Shown here: positions 42,852 through 54,178 of the stretch, in pieces
Layout: each line of letters starts with the position of its first letter
Numbering within the stretch: position 1 is the first letter of the stretch
NCBI GenBank assembly: GCA_039519185.1
Contig: CM076847.1
Coordinates: forward strand, 72,203,864 to 72,267,863
Direction of reading: 5' to 3'
Length of the DNA stretch: 64,000 nucleotides
Source of the DNA: Astragalus membranaceus
Lineage: Eukaryota > Streptophyta > Magnoliopsida > Fabales > Fabaceae
Notes under the pieces: model-generated
The model's database searches: none
The model's input: the letters and a program-made list of their open reading frames with translations, nothing else
What the model was told of the DNA's origin: nothing
Made by a program: the position numbers and the translations under genes

Positions 42852-44876
42852 TGTAACATCCTCAAAATAATTAGGCGAATTATTTGGATGTTGACCCAAT
42901 AGGAATAATTTAGTACTTGACTGGTAAATTTATTGAGTGCTAAAATTATTTATTGGATGGCATTAAATCGTTAACCGGATAATACGGATCAAGGAAGTAT
43001 TGGAATCGAAATAAGGGATTAAGATCAATATGGTAATTGGACCACGCTACCACTCATTTATTAATAAAATATATGTGTGTGTGTGTGTGTTAAATGAAAA
43101 ATAAAGAAAGGTCCACGAGAAGGAGAAGAGAAACAGAGGAAGAAAAGAAGAGAAAAGAAGAGAAGGAAAAGAGAAAGAAGAAGAGGAAAGAAGAAGAGAA
43201 AGGAAGAAGAGGAGTGAAGCCCAACCCTCCAAAATTCATCATCTCCATCATTTTCCCCCCCTCATCATAACCCAAGAATTTGGTAAGAATCCCCTCCATT
43301 TTTCCCCTTCCTTTTTGATTTCGAAATTTAGAGGGTTTTGTTGGAAAATTGTTGGAATCAAGGATTAATAGGTTGTGTTGGTGATTGGGTTATGTTTAAG
43401 ATCGAAGCTAGGAGCGGATTGAACGCGATTGGAAGCTCGGAACGAAGTTAGGAGCGATTCGGTGTTGTTTGGGTTCGATTCGGTGATTTTGACATCTCGG
43501 AGATTCCGGCTCGGCAACGACTCTCGCTTCAAGGGTGAGTTTTACTCACGTTTAGGTTTGTTCCGTTTTGAAACGAATTGTGTGACTTGGTTTCGAAAGA
43601 TTTTGAGTCGAAAACGTTGTTTTGAAATATATCGCATTTTAATGAAATTCGTAATCGTCGAGTTTTTGATTGGATTGTTTGATTGTTTGATGTTGATTGG
43701 ATTGGAATACTGTCTGGCATTGTCTGTTTTTGAGTTAGGAATCGATCGGGGCGAGTTTCGGATTAATCGGAAAGCAAATTTTCTTAAAACAGGCCATTTT
43801 TGGAATGCTGTCAAAAGCGCACGACCCGTGCGTCCCAGGGGCACGACCCGTGCGCCTGGTTCTATTTTCGTGTTTAAAAATGTCTAACAGGACGCACGAC
43901 CCGTGCGTCCTGGGGCACGACCCGTGCGCCTAGTTCTGCCTAAAAATTTTCAAAGTGACCTAAATGATTCCGTTTCGATTCCAATCCTCTCCTAATCCTT
44001 TCCTAACCCTTTTCCAATGATATTAGGCTTATAATGCCATAATTTTGAGTATGATTAAAAAGGGTTTTATAAAATACTTTTGAAGTTGAAATTCTTTCGA
44101 AAAGCCGAACAATAGTATACGCGTGCGGATATGTTTTATTAATATCAAAATGGACTATGGGTTCATATGATTGTAGATATATGTTTGTATATGTATCGAG
44201 TTGGGTGACGACCCATGTATAACATACTAGGCGGGGCAGTCATGATCCCTTACCCTAGGCTCCATGCCAATAGGAGAATGTACTATTGGTAGGGGGGTTC
44301 ACCGGGGTTTAGCGGTTACGCAGTCGGTGTTATGTTAAAAAGATTATTGTGCGATACACCGGGGTTTAGCAGTCATGCAGTCGGTGCCGTACTTTGTTTG
44401 TTGTGCGATACATCGGGGTTTAGCAGTCATGCAGTCGATGCCGCACTTTGTGATAACACGTTTACCGGGGTTAGCAGTCACTGAGATTGTATCTCACTGT
44501 TTAAATGTTGTTGTTTTACAGATAAACAGGGACAGAAGAAACCTCAGAGGCACGAGTAGGTGGCCCCGAGTGATGGATGATGACTTAGCTTTATGTTTAA
44601 GTTTATTTTCCTTCTGTCGACTATGTATCACAGTGCTATGTCATTAGCGTTACATTTATCTTTTATTCCGCTTCCTTGCATGACTCTGACTACCACAATG
44701 GCTGACAGTTTACGGTCTGAGAACCGTATGGTCCTAAATGTGTATAAGACAGTTATGTTATATTTCAGCAAAAATTTTATAGTGGTATTCAGTGTCTGAG
44801 CAGGAAATTTTATCTCTGATGTATGTTTAATGTGCACTTGGGTGTTTTTAACAAATAAAAATACCAGGGTGTTACA
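42852..44876 (+). repeat. Element F 5' LTR
   Basis: TGTAACATCCTCAAAATAAT ... GGGTGTTACA, 2,025 bp. Contains (GT)n near 43074-43090, a GA-rich block at 43110-43215, CpG-rich palindromes at 43823-43935, and caccggggtttagcagtca repeats at 44305-44480. It lacks 79 bp present in the 3' LTR (junction near 44480), which removes one repeat copy. Confidence 0.95.
43823..43935. repeat. CpG-rich GCACGACCCGTGCG palindromes in F LTR
   Basis: Four copies of (G/C)CACGACCCGTGCG in two pairs (43824, 43847, 43898, 43918 approximately). Each has complementary six-base arms CGCACG/CGTGCG or a near version. Repeated at 50424-50535 in the other LTR. Confidence 0.85.
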
Positions 44877-44878
44877 GT

Positions 44879-44890
44879 TGGTATCAGAGC
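44879..44890 (+). other. Primer-binding site, initiator Met tRNA (element F)
   Basis: TGGTATCAGAGC two bases after the LTR. Confidence 0.95.
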
Positions 44891-45010
44891 GGTTCGACCT
44901 AGTCGGACTTAGCTTTTAGGGTCTTTGCTTTCTCCAGTCGTGATTTTCTTAGTATGCTATTAGACATTGAGCTTGATCAACTTAATACTTTGTGCATATT
45001 TCGCAGAATC

Positions 45011-48000
45011 ATGGCCAGAAGAGGTAGAGGCGTTCCTCCTCCTGTTGATCCGAACTTTGAGTGGATGCAGAATGTCATTGAGAACCAACAGAAAATGATG
45101 CAAGACATGATGCTTATGCATCAGCAGCAACAGATCCAACAGCAAAATGCTCAGCAGCATCAAGCTCAGGAGCCACAAGTGAACCCAAGGAGAATTTTTA
45201 CAGAATTCTTGAAAATGAAACCCTCCGAGTTCAGAGGTGGGCCGGACGTCATGAAAGCACAACATTGGCTAGATGACATTGAAAAGATCTTTCTAACAAT
45301 GCAAGTGACCGGTGAAGATAAGTTGAGGTTGGCATCCCATATGTTGAAGGGAGAGGCCAATAACTGGTGGACAAATGCTAAGGCCATGATGGAGACAATG
45401 GAAACTCCCCAGACTTGGGAAAATTTCCGAACATCATTTCTGGAACAATTCTTTCCCACGGCTATGAGGTTTGATAAAGAAAATGAGTTCTTAGCTCTCA
45501 CGCAAGGAGGCTTGACCGTGGGCCAATACACGGCTAAATTTGAAGAGTTGTATCAATTCTTCGGTTTAGCAGGATATGCCCCCAATGACCGATGGAAAAC
45601 TGACAGGTATAAATATGGGTTGAGAGAGGATATTGCTCAAAGTCTGAGTTCTTTTCCGAAGACCAATTATGCAGCCATGGTTCAACAAGCATATATTGCC
45701 GAAAGTGATTTGGCAAGATTGTATGCAAGTAGGAAGGCGTTCCATCAGAGTAAGAGGAACACTGGGTCATCTAGTTCTCAGATGGGTCCCAAGCATGACT
45801 CAGGCAGGGGTGGTAATTATAAAGGGAAGCAGGTGCAAACGACCGACCCAGCGAGGTTTAAAAATTGTCATAAGTGCGGAAGGTATCACCGTGGCGAGTG
45901 CCCATCAAGATCTGATCGGTGTTATGTCTGTAATGAAGAGGGTCACTATGCAAACCAGTGCCCAACGAAGAAGAATTTACAAAGAGCACCAAACGCTCCT
46001 AGTCAGGGGCGAATCAATACATTGGATGCTCGAACCATCACACCTACTGATAATCTTCTGAGGGGTAAGGGATCTCTTTTTAATAATTCAGTCAATATTT
46101 TATATGATTCTGGTGCAACTCACTGTTTTATCTCGCAAGCATGTGTGGATCGGTTGGGACTAGCATTGTCTGAGCTATCCGAACCGATAACTATTTTAAC
46201 TGCTGCCAAGGGTCGTGTCCAGACCCAATCATTGTGTGAAAATTGCCTACTTGTCATAGGCGACAGACAGTTTGTTGTGAAATTTATTTTCTTGCCTATG
46301 AGAAGCATGGACATTGTCCTGGGTATGAATTGGATGGCTGAAAATCATGTAACAATCAACTGTGCCGACCGAACCATTAGCTTCGCCTCCGAATCCGTAG
46401 GCTTGACACAGGCAGATTCTGAAGTGATGATCTCTTACACCGAAGCAAGCCAGTCATTATTCCAAGGTGCGGAAGCTATTCTTATTATGTTGTCTGCATC
46501 TACTGAAACAGGTTTAGACTTGTCATCTGTGCAAGTGGTAAATGAATTTCTAGATGTTTTTCCAGAAGAAGTTTCATCCTTACCTTCTGACCGAGAGGTA
46601 GAGTTCTCAATAGAATTGATTCCTGGTACAGGATCAATCTCTATTGCTCCTTATAGAATGTCTCCGTTGGAGTTGAAGGAATTAAAGTCCCAACTTGAAG
46701 AATTAATATCGAAGAGGTTCATTCGACCGAGCGCTTCTCCATGGGGTGCTCCGGTGTTGCTAGTCAAAAAGAAGGATGGTAGCATGAGGTTGTGCATAGA
46801 TTATCGACAACTGAATAAAGTGACGATCAAGAATAAATATCCCTTGCCAAGGATAGACGATTTGCTTGACCAACTTCGAGGTGCCGTGGTGTTTTCAAAA
46901 ATTGATCTGAGATCGGGCTATCATCAAATAAAGGTACGAGCCTTAGATATTCCGAAGACAGCTTTCCGTACGAGGTATGGACATTACGAGTTCGTAGTAA
47001 TGCCCTTCGGTTTGACTAATGCTCCAGCGGTATTCATGGATTACATGAACCGAGTGTTTCACACGTACCTTGATCAGTTTGTAGTAGTTTTTATTGATGA
47101 TATCTTGGTGTACTCTAAGACCATTGAGGACCATGTTCAACATCTCCGCATTGTTCTGAACGTACTCCGAGAAAAGAAATTGTATGCCAAGCCGTCGAAG
47201 TGTGACTTCTGGATGCCGGAAGTGAAGTTTTTGGGACACGTGATTTCCCAATCGGGAGTTGCTGTGGATCCCAGTAAGGTGGAAGCTATATTGAACTGGG
47301 AAAGACCAACATCTGTTACAGAAATTAGAAGTTTCTTGGGTCTAGCTGGTTACTACAGGAGGTTTATTCAAGGTTTTTCACAATTGGTTCTTCCGCTCAC
47401 TCGGTTAACACGTAAGGCCCAACCGTTTATATGGGATACCGATTGTGAGGAATGTTTTCAAGAGTTGAAGGTTAGGTTGACTTCCGCTCCAATCCTAATT
47501 CTTCCAGATCCGTCTTTGGATTTTCAAATTTTCAGCGATGCTTCGGGGAAGGGTTTGGGATGTGTTCTCATGCAGGATCAACAAGTTGTAGCCTATGCCT
47601 CCAGACAGTTGAAGACTCATGAAGAAAATTATCCGACTCATGATTTGGAGTTGGCAGCTATTGTGTACGCACTGAAGATTTGGAGACATTACCTGTATGG
47701 GTCTCGTTTCGAAGTCTTTAGTGATCATAAAAGTTTGAAATATTTGTTTGACCAGAAGGAGTTGAATAACAGGCAGAGAAGGTGGGTGGAATTTCTGAAG
47801 GATTATGACTTTGAATTGAAGTATCATCCGGGAAAGGCTAATGTTGTAGCTGATGCACTAAGTAGGAAATCCATTCACATAGCAGAGATTATGATGCATG
47901 AAATGAGATTGTTGGAGTCCTATAGAGACTTAAATTTTAATGCAAGATCAAGAAAGGACAGGTTATTGTTGAGCCATATGAGGATCTCTAGTTCATTAAG

Positions 48001-49405
48001 AGAGTCTATTCGCATGGCACAGGAAGTTGACGTGAAGCTACAATCACAAAAAGTGTTGCCAGACTTTACCGAAGATAGTGATGGGGTTATTTGTTTCAAC
48101 GGTAGGATCTGTGTACCCGATAATGACAATATTAAAAAGCAAGTGCTAGAGGAAGCACACCGGAGTTTATTTTCTGTACATCCTGGATCCACCAAGATGT
48201 ATAGAGATTTAAAGCAGATGTATTGGTGGCATGGAATGAAGTTAGAGATTGCTGAGTTTGTATCTCAATGCTTAACTTGCCAAAGAGTTAAGATCGAACA
48301 CCAGAAGCCTGCTGGTCTGTTACGGTCACTGGACGTGCCAGTGTGGAAGTGGGAAGACATTTCCATGGATTTTGTAATGGCATTGCCAAGGTCTCAAGCC
48401 GGTAACGACTCCATTTGGGTAGTTGTGGATCGGTTAACTAAATCAGCTCATTTTATTCCGGTTCGTTCGAGCAGTAAAGTGTCCAAGTTAGCTGAGGTGT
48501 ATTTAAAGAACATAGTGAGGTTACATGGGGTTCCTACCAGTATAGCGTCGGATCGAGATCCGAAATTCACTTCTCGATTTTGGAAAACTCTGAATGAAGC
48601 GATGGGGACTAAAGTACTTCTTAGTACCGCTTATCACCCGCAGACAGATGGTCAGACCGAGTGGACTATCCAGACATTAGAGGATATGCTTCGGGCTTCG
48701 GTACTTGATAACGGGAAGAAATGGGAGGGTCATCTTCCATTGGTAGAATTCTCTTACAACAACAGTTATCATTCCAGTATCGGGATGGCACCTTTTGAAG
48801 CCTTATATGGTAGGAAATGTAGAACTCCATTGTGTTGGTGGGAAGTAGGCGAGAACCGATTGTTAGGACCCGAGATGATTCATGACACTACTGAAAAGAT
48901 CCGCCAGATAAGGGAAAGAATGAAAGCTGCTCAAAGTAGGCAAAAGAGTTATGCCGACAAAAGGAGAAGGCCGCTAGAGTTTGAGTCGGGTGATCATGTG
49001 TTTTTGAAATTGTCACCGACAATTGGCACAGGTAGGGCATTACGGGTGAAGAAACTCAGTCCTCGGTATATTGGGCCCTTCCAAATCATCGAGCGAGTCG
49101 GGCCTCTTGCATACCGTATTGCTTTGCCTCCGCCATTGTCAAATCTGCATGATGTATTCCATGTGTCTCAGTTGCGGAAGTACATTCCCGATCCAAGTCA
49201 ACCGTTAGATTTTGAAATGATTGACCTTCGGCCGGACTTGTCTTTCCAACCTCACCCGAATTACATCATGGAACGTGGCGAGAGGATGCTACGGACGAAG
49301 TCAATTCCCATTGTCAAGGTGGTTTGGGATGGTTTTTCCGTCGAGGAAGCTACTTGGGAGTTGGAGGACGATATGCGGACTCAGTATCCGTATTTGTTTT
49401 CTTGA
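45011..49405 (+). CDS. gag-pol: Element F Gag-Pol polyprotein with chromodomain
   Basis: 1,464 residues from ATG 45011 (MARRGRGVPPPVDPNFEWMQ); the frame is open 57 bp further up, but element C also has the start here. Gag domain to about 270; zinc knuckles CHKCGRYHRGEC (from 286) and CYVCNEEGHYANQC; protease YDSGATH (Asp366); RT with FIDDILVYS (Asp696-697); RNase H DASGKGLGCVL (Asp843); integrase zinc site His1050...CLTC1087; catalytic Asp1120 (SMDFVMALP), Asp1181 (SDRDPKF) and Glu1217 (GQTE) with 35 residues between the last two; chromodomain-like tail IPIVKVVWDGFSVEEATWEL to YPYLFS. The tail would steer integration to chromatin. All catalytic residues are present, so it may be active. Trp follows the integrase Glu where relatives often have Arg. 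Confidence 0.95.
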   Translation: MARRGRGVPPPVDPNFEWMQNVIENQQKMMQDMMLMHQQQQIQQQNAQQHQAQEPQVNPRRIFTEFLKMKPSEFRGGPDVMKAQHWLDDIEKIFLTMQVTGEDKLRLASHMLKGEANNWWTNAKAMMETMETPQTWENFRTSFLEQFFPTAMRFDKENEFLALTQGGLTVGQYTAKFEELYQFFGLAGYAPNDRWKTDRYKYGLREDIAQSLSSFPKTNYAAMVQQAYIAESDLARLYASRKAFHQSKRNTGSSSSQMGPKHDSGRGGNYKGKQVQTTDPARFKNCHKCGRYHRGECPSRSDRCYVCNEEGHYANQCPTKKNLQRAPNAPSQGRINTLDARTITPTDNLLRGKGSLFNNSVNILYDSGATHCFISQACVDRLGLALSELSEPITILTAAKGRVQTQSLCENCLLVIGDRQFVVKFIFLPMRSMDIVLGMNWMAENHVTINCADRTISFASESVGLTQADSEVMISYTEASQSLFQGAEAILIMLSASTETGLDLSSVQVVNEFLDVFPEEVSSLPSDREVEFSIELIPGTGSISIAPYRMSPLELKELKSQLEELISKRFIRPSASPWGAPVLLVKKKDGSMRLCIDYRQLNKVTIKNKYPLPRIDDLLDQLRGAVVFSKIDLRSGYHQIKVRALDIPKTAFRTRYGHYEFVVMPFGLTNAPAVFMDYMNRVFHTYLDQFVVVFIDDILVYSKTIEDHVQHLRIVLNVLREKKLYAKPSKCDFWMPEVKFLGHVISQSGVAVDPSKVEAILNWERPTSVTEIRSFLGLAGYYRRFIQGFSQLVLPLTRLTRKAQPFIWDTDCEECFQELKVRLTSAPILILPDPSLDFQIFSDASGKGLGCVLMQDQQVVAYASRQLKTHEENYPTHDLELAAIVYALKIWRHYLYGSRFEVFSDHKSLKYLFDQKELNNRQRRWVEFLKDYDFELKYHPGKANVVADALSRKSIHIAEIMMHEMRLLESYRDLNFNARSRKDRLLLSHMRISSSLRESIRMAQEVDVKLQSQKVLPDFTEDSDGVICFNGRICVPDNDNIKKQVLEEAHRSLFSVHPGSTKMYRDLKQMYWWHGMKLEIAEFVSQCLTCQRVKIEHQKPAGLLRSLDVPVWKWEDISMDFVMALPRSQAGNDSIWVVVDRLTKSAHFIPVRSSSKVSKLAEVYLKNIVRLHGVPTSIASDRDPKFTSRFWKTLNEAMGTKVLLSTAYHPQTDGQTEWTIQTLEDMLRASVLDNGKKWEGHLPLVEFSYNNSYHSSIGMAPFEALYGRKCRTPLCWWEVGENRLLGPEMIHDTTEKIRQIRERMKAAQSRQKSYADKRRRPLEFESGDHVFLKLSPTIGTGRALRVKKLSPRYIGPFQIIERVGPLAYRIALPPPLSNLHDVFHVSQLRKYIPDPSQPLDFEMIDLRPDLSFQPHPNYIMERGERMLRTKSIPIVKVVWDGFSVEEATWELEDDMRTQYPYLFS

Positions 49406-49442
49406 GGTACGTTGTGTCTAATTTTGAGGACAAAATTCTTTT

Positions 49443-49455
49443 AAGTGGGGGAGAA
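49443..49455 (+). other. Polypurine tract of element F
   Basis: AAGTGGGGGAGAA directly before the 3' LTR. Confidence 0.93.
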
Positions 49456-51559
49456 TGTAACATCCTCAAAATAATTATGCGAATTATTTGGATGTTGACC
49501 CAATAGGAATAATTTAGTACTTGACTGGTAAATTTATTGAGTGCTAAAATTATTTATTGGATGGCATTAAATCGTTAACCGGATAATACGGATCAAGGAA
49601 GTATTGGAATCGAAATAAGGGATTAAGATCAATATGGTAATTGGACCACGCTACCACTCATTTATTAATAAAATATATGTGTGTGTGTGTGTGTGTTAAA
49701 TGAAAAGAAAGAAAGGTCCACGAGAAGGAGAAGAGAAACAGAGGAAGAAAAGAAGAGAAAAGAAGAGAAGGAAAAGAGAAAGAAGAAGAGGAAAGAAGAA
49801 GAGAAAGGAAGAAGAGGAGTGAAGCCCAACCCTCCCAAATTCATCATCTCCATCATTTTCCCTCCCTCATCATAACCCAAGAATTTGGTAAGAATCCCCT
49901 CCATTTTTCCCCTTCCTTTTTGATTTCGAAATTTAGAGGGTTTTGTTGGAAAATTGTTGGAATCAAGGATTAATAGGTTGTGTTGGTGATTGGGTTATGT
50001 TTAAGATCGAAGCTAGGAGCGGATTGAACGCGATTGGAAGCTCGGAACGAAGTTAGGAGCGATTCGGTGTTGTTTGGGTTCGATTCGGTGATTTTGACAT
50101 CTCGGAGATTCCGGCTCGGCAACGACTCTCGCTTCAAGGGTGAGTTTTACTCACGTTTAGGTTTGTTCCGTTTTGAAACGAATTGTGTGACTTGGTTTCG
50201 AAAGATTTTGAGTCGAAAACGTTGTTTTGAAATATATCGCATTTTAATGAAATTCGTAATCGTCGAGTTTTTGATTGGATTGTTTGATTGTTTGATGTTG
50301 ATTGGATTGGAATACTGTCTGGCATTGTCTGTTTTTGAGTTAGGAATCGATCGGGGCGAGTTTCGGATTAATCGGAAAACAAATTTTCTTAAAACAGGCC
50401 ATTTTTGGAATGCTGTCAAAAGCGCACGACCCGTGCGTCCCAGGGGCACGACCCGTGCGCCTGGTACTGTTTTCGTGTTTAAAAATGTCTAACAGGACGC
50501 ACGACCCGTGCGTCCTGGGGCACGACCCGTGCGCCTAGTTCTGCCTAAAAATTTTCAAAGTGACCTAAATGATTCCGTTTCGATTCCAATCCTCTCCTAA
50601 TCCTTTCCTAACCCTTTTCCAATGATATTAGGCTTATAATGCCGTAATTTTGAGTATAATTAAAAAGGGTTTTATAAAATACTTTTGAAGTTGAAATTCT
50701 TTCGAAAAGCCGAACAATAGTATACGCGTGCGGATATGTTTTATTAATAACAAAATGGACTATGGGTTCATATGATTGTAGATATATGTTTGTATATGTA
50801 TCGAGTTGGGTGACGACCCTTGTGTAACATACTAGACGGGGCAGTCATGATCCCTTACCCTAGGCTCCATGCCAATAGGAGAATGTACTATTGGTAGGGG
50901 GGTTCACCGGGGTTTAGCGGTTACGCAGTCGGTGTTATGTTAAAAAGATTATTGTGCGATACACCGGGGTTTAGCAGTCATGCAGTCGGTGCCGTACTTT
51001 GTTTGTTGTGCGATACATCGGGGTTTAGCAGTCATGCAGTCGATGCCGCACTTTGTGATAACACGTTTACCGGGGTTAGCAGTCATGCAGTCGGTGCCGT
51101 GTTAAGTTAAAACGAATTTATTAATTGAACCGAGAGAGTTAGTAGGGGTCTCGGTAGAACTCACTGAGATTGTATCTCACTGTTTAAATGTTGTTGTTTT
51201 ACAGATAAACAGGGACAGAAGAAACCTCAGAGGCACGAGTAGGTGGCCCCGAGTGATGGATGATGACTTAGCTTTATGTTTAAGTTTATTTTCCTTCTGT
51301 CGACTATGTATCACAGTGCTATGTCATTAGCGTTACATTTATCTTTTATTCCGCTTCCTTGCATGACTCTGACTACCACAATGGCTGACAGTTTACGGTC
51401 TGAGAACCGTATGGTCCTAAGTGTGTATAAGACGGTTATGTTATATTTCAGCAAAAATTTTATAGTGGTATTCATTGTCTGAGCAGGAAATTTTATCTCT
51501 GATGTATGTTTAATGTGCACTTGGGTGTTTTTAACAAATAAAAATACCAGGGTGTTACA
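49456..51559 (+). repeat. Element F 3' LTR
   Basis: 2,104 bp. Carries the full set of caccggggttta-cagtcggtg repeats (about 50906-51100), including the one deleted in the 5' copy. Same CpG-rich palindromes at 50424-50535. Confidence 0.95.
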
Positions 51560-51564
51560 GGTAC

Positions 51565-52082
51565 AGACGTGGTCTATGAATAAGAACTCAAGGAATAATA
51601 TGAATGAAAGGTTATTTAAAGACATTTAGATAACTTGTACTTAACCCTAGACATAGGGGAGTAATAGTTCATAAGGTAAAAGCTGTATGTTCTTCATTAT
51701 ACAGGGGTGAACTTATTTAGAGCCTGGGCATAGGAGTCTTGTAACAAAACCCTGACGACAGTGACTGAAAGGCACGCTTCCATACCGCTATAGCGCTTAA
51801 CGCTACAGCGTCTAACGCTATAGCGCTTTACTCTTGGGAATTTATATAACATATGAACTATCCAACTCTCTTTATTACTTCTTAAATTCACTACTGCTTT
51901 AACAACAAACTTATCATGTTTATAACTTCACATTTGTTATTGTCACTTGACATGTTTCACTAAGTTGTTAAGATCCTTAAACTCTTAAATTAATTCCAAT
52001 CCCTGTGGGAACGATCTCTATTTATCATTGTATTACTTGTTGCGATTGTGTATACTTGCACAAACTACTTTTCACACCAACA
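51565..52082 (+). repeat. Athila B 5' LTR, right part
   Basis: Continues the LTR to ...CACACCAACA at 52082. Total LTR without F is about 1.43 kb. It contains three adjoining palindromes at 51784-51828. Confidence 0.9.
51784..51828. repeat. Triple palindrome cluster in Athila B LTR
   Basis: ACCGCTATAGCGCTT (51784-51798), TAACGCTACAGCGTCT (51798-51813), TAACGCTATAGCGCTT (51813-51828), head to tail. It is in the same LTR position as the Athila A pair at 22457 and 22504. Confidence 0.9.
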
Positions 52083-52088
52083 AGTTTT

Positions 52089-52106
52089 TGGCGTCGTTGC
52101 CGGGGA
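52089..52106 (+). other. Primer-binding site, Asp tRNA (Athila B)
   Basis: TGGCGTCGTTGCCGGGGA, one base different from the A site. Confidence 0.9.
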
Positions 52107-52206
52107 TTGCATTTAATTTTTATTGTTTAAAGTTTTTAGCAATATTAGTGAAGATTTTACGCTGGTGTGTTGTTTCTTGATGTTACAGCGGTAGACGCTG
52201 CAGCGC

Positions 52207-54178
52207 ATGCCCAGAGTTCAACCACCAGAATTTGAGTTGGACCCAGAACTAGAAAGAAGATTCAGGAGACTGAGACAACTTCAGAGACTAAGACAATTTA
52301 GACCCACAATGTCTGAACACAGTGGCAGAACCAATTCAGGCAGAGGTACCACAAGAGGTGGTAGAGGTAATTCTGGAACAGGCAGATCTGATCCAGGAGG
52401 CAGGGGTAGGGGACATCAACCACCCACCCCTACATTACATGATCAAAAAGACTGGTATAGACAACAATTCATAAATCAAGGTCCAGCTGACATGGTAAAT
52501 GACAGGGACAGACCTATGAGGGACTATGCTGTATTTGATCCACTAACCATGGAAACAGGTATAGCTAGGCCCGCTCTCCAAACAGCTCAATTTGAATTCA
52601 AACCCATGATGTTCCAAATGCTCCAAACAGTAGGTCAGATTGGAGGTTCTCCTCAAGAGGACCCATATTTACATTTGAAGCAATTTTTGGAAGTTTGCAG
52701 TAACTTCATCATTCTAGGGGTAAGTGATGATGCATTCAGGTTAAAACTTTTTCCTTATTCCTTGAAGGACGGAGCTAAGGCCTGGTTAACTTCTCTAGAG
52801 CCTAACTCTATCCATACTTGGAATGAAATGGCTGAGAAATTCTTAGCAAAATACTTTCCACCAAGTAAGAATGCAAGAGTGAGGAATGAAGTTACTGCAT
52901 TCAGACAAAAAGACTCTGAAACACTGTTTGAAGCCTGGGAGAGATGGAAAGAGCTGTTAAGAAGATGTCCTCATCATGGCATACCAGTAATAATCCAAAT
53001 GGAAACCTTCTACAATGGGTTGGATCCTCATACCAGACTAATGCTTGATGCTTCTTCTGGGGGAGTACTACTGAAAACTTCCTACAATGAAGCTTGTGAC
53101 TTGATAGATGACATTGCCACCAATAGCTACCAGTGGCCCACAGAAAGGCTAGCTCTACAGAAAAAGGTAGCTGGTGTCCATGAAATTAGTGAAGTTTCTG
53201 CTCTGTCTGCCTAGGTTGCCTCTCTCACCAACATGATAAAAGCCATGAATACTTCAAAGGCTGCAGCGGTTACCGCTACAGCGCCAGTTGAGCCAACTGT
53301 GGCTGTTATAGAGCAAGCTGCTCCAGGTTCAACTAGCTGTGTTTATTGTGGAGGGGAGCATCTCTATGAAGAATGCCCAGGTAATCCTGTCTCTGTAAAT
53401 TACGTGGGTTTCAACAAGAATAATAAACCCTACTCAAATACTTATAATCCTGGTTGGAAGAATCACCCCAACTTCAGATGGGGAGCCAACAATGCTACAA
53501 CACCAACTTATAATGCTCCAGCTAATCCACCAGGATTCCCTACTCAAAACTATCAAAGGCAGAATGCCCCTGTTATTGATAATTCCATGGAAGGTCTGTT
53601 AAAAAGCTTCATGAGCGACTGTAAGACAACCTTGAAAACTCATGAAGCTTCCATCAAAAACCTGGAGGTACAAATGGGGCAAATAGCAAATGTTCTTACC
53701 CAAAGAGCAAGTGGATCATTGCCATCCACTACTGAAGCTTCAACTTCTAATACTCAAGGGAAGGATCATGTCAAAGCTATATCTCTAAGGAGTGGGAAAG
53801 ATTTGCAAGGGCCATCACTTGTTTCAGGTGATGAAAAAAATACAAAATCTGATAAAGAAAAAAATTCTGCACCAGACGCTACAGCGCCTAAAGCTGACGC
53901 TACAACGCCTGTTGCTGCCCAGATACCACCACCCAAAATTATTCCAACATATCCTGACCCTCCATATCCTCAGAGGCTTAGGAAGGCTCAGGAGGACAAA
54001 CAATTCAACAAATTCCTGGAAGTCCTTAAACAACTGCACATTAATGTACCTTTAGTGGAGGCCCTCCAACAAATGCCAAACTATGCTAAGTTTATGAAGG
54101 ATGTGCTCACCAAAAGGAGAAGGAATGGGGAATTTGAAACAACAGCAATGACAGGGGAGTGTAGCATGATTATACAAA
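52207..54178 (+). pseudogene. Athila B Gag and start of Pol, with in-frame stop
   Basis: ATG 52207 directly follows a palindrome copy. The gag domain matches A closely (MVNDRDRPMRDYAVFDPLTM, KLFPYSLKDGAKAWLTSLEP, SLEPNSIHTWNEMAEKF). TAG at 53212-53214 replaces a CAG present in A (VSALSA*VASL); beyond it the same frame continues through knuckle CVYCGGEHLYEEC and the Pro/Lys linker until MULE-1 at 54179. The element lacks the stop that A has after the knuckle. Confidence 0.92.

Larger units (their letters stand above)
42852..51559 (+). mobile_element. Element F: chromovirus (Tekay/Del type) with intact ORF
   Basis: LTRs 42852-44876 and 49456-51559, exact 5-bp duplication GGTAC at 42847-42851 and 51560-51564, Met-tRNA primer site, one uninterrupted gag-pol frame with chromodomain-like tail, polypurine tract. 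By eye the LTRs differ at about 15 sites plus small indels and one 79-bp deletion in the 5' copy, so insertion is fairly recent but older than A. All parts needed for autonomy appear present. Confidence 0.95.

Noticed and set aside
43429..43887. 152-residue ORF, repeated at 50034
   Set aside because: Within the two LTRs of element F; amphipathic repeats come from the LTR, not a gene.
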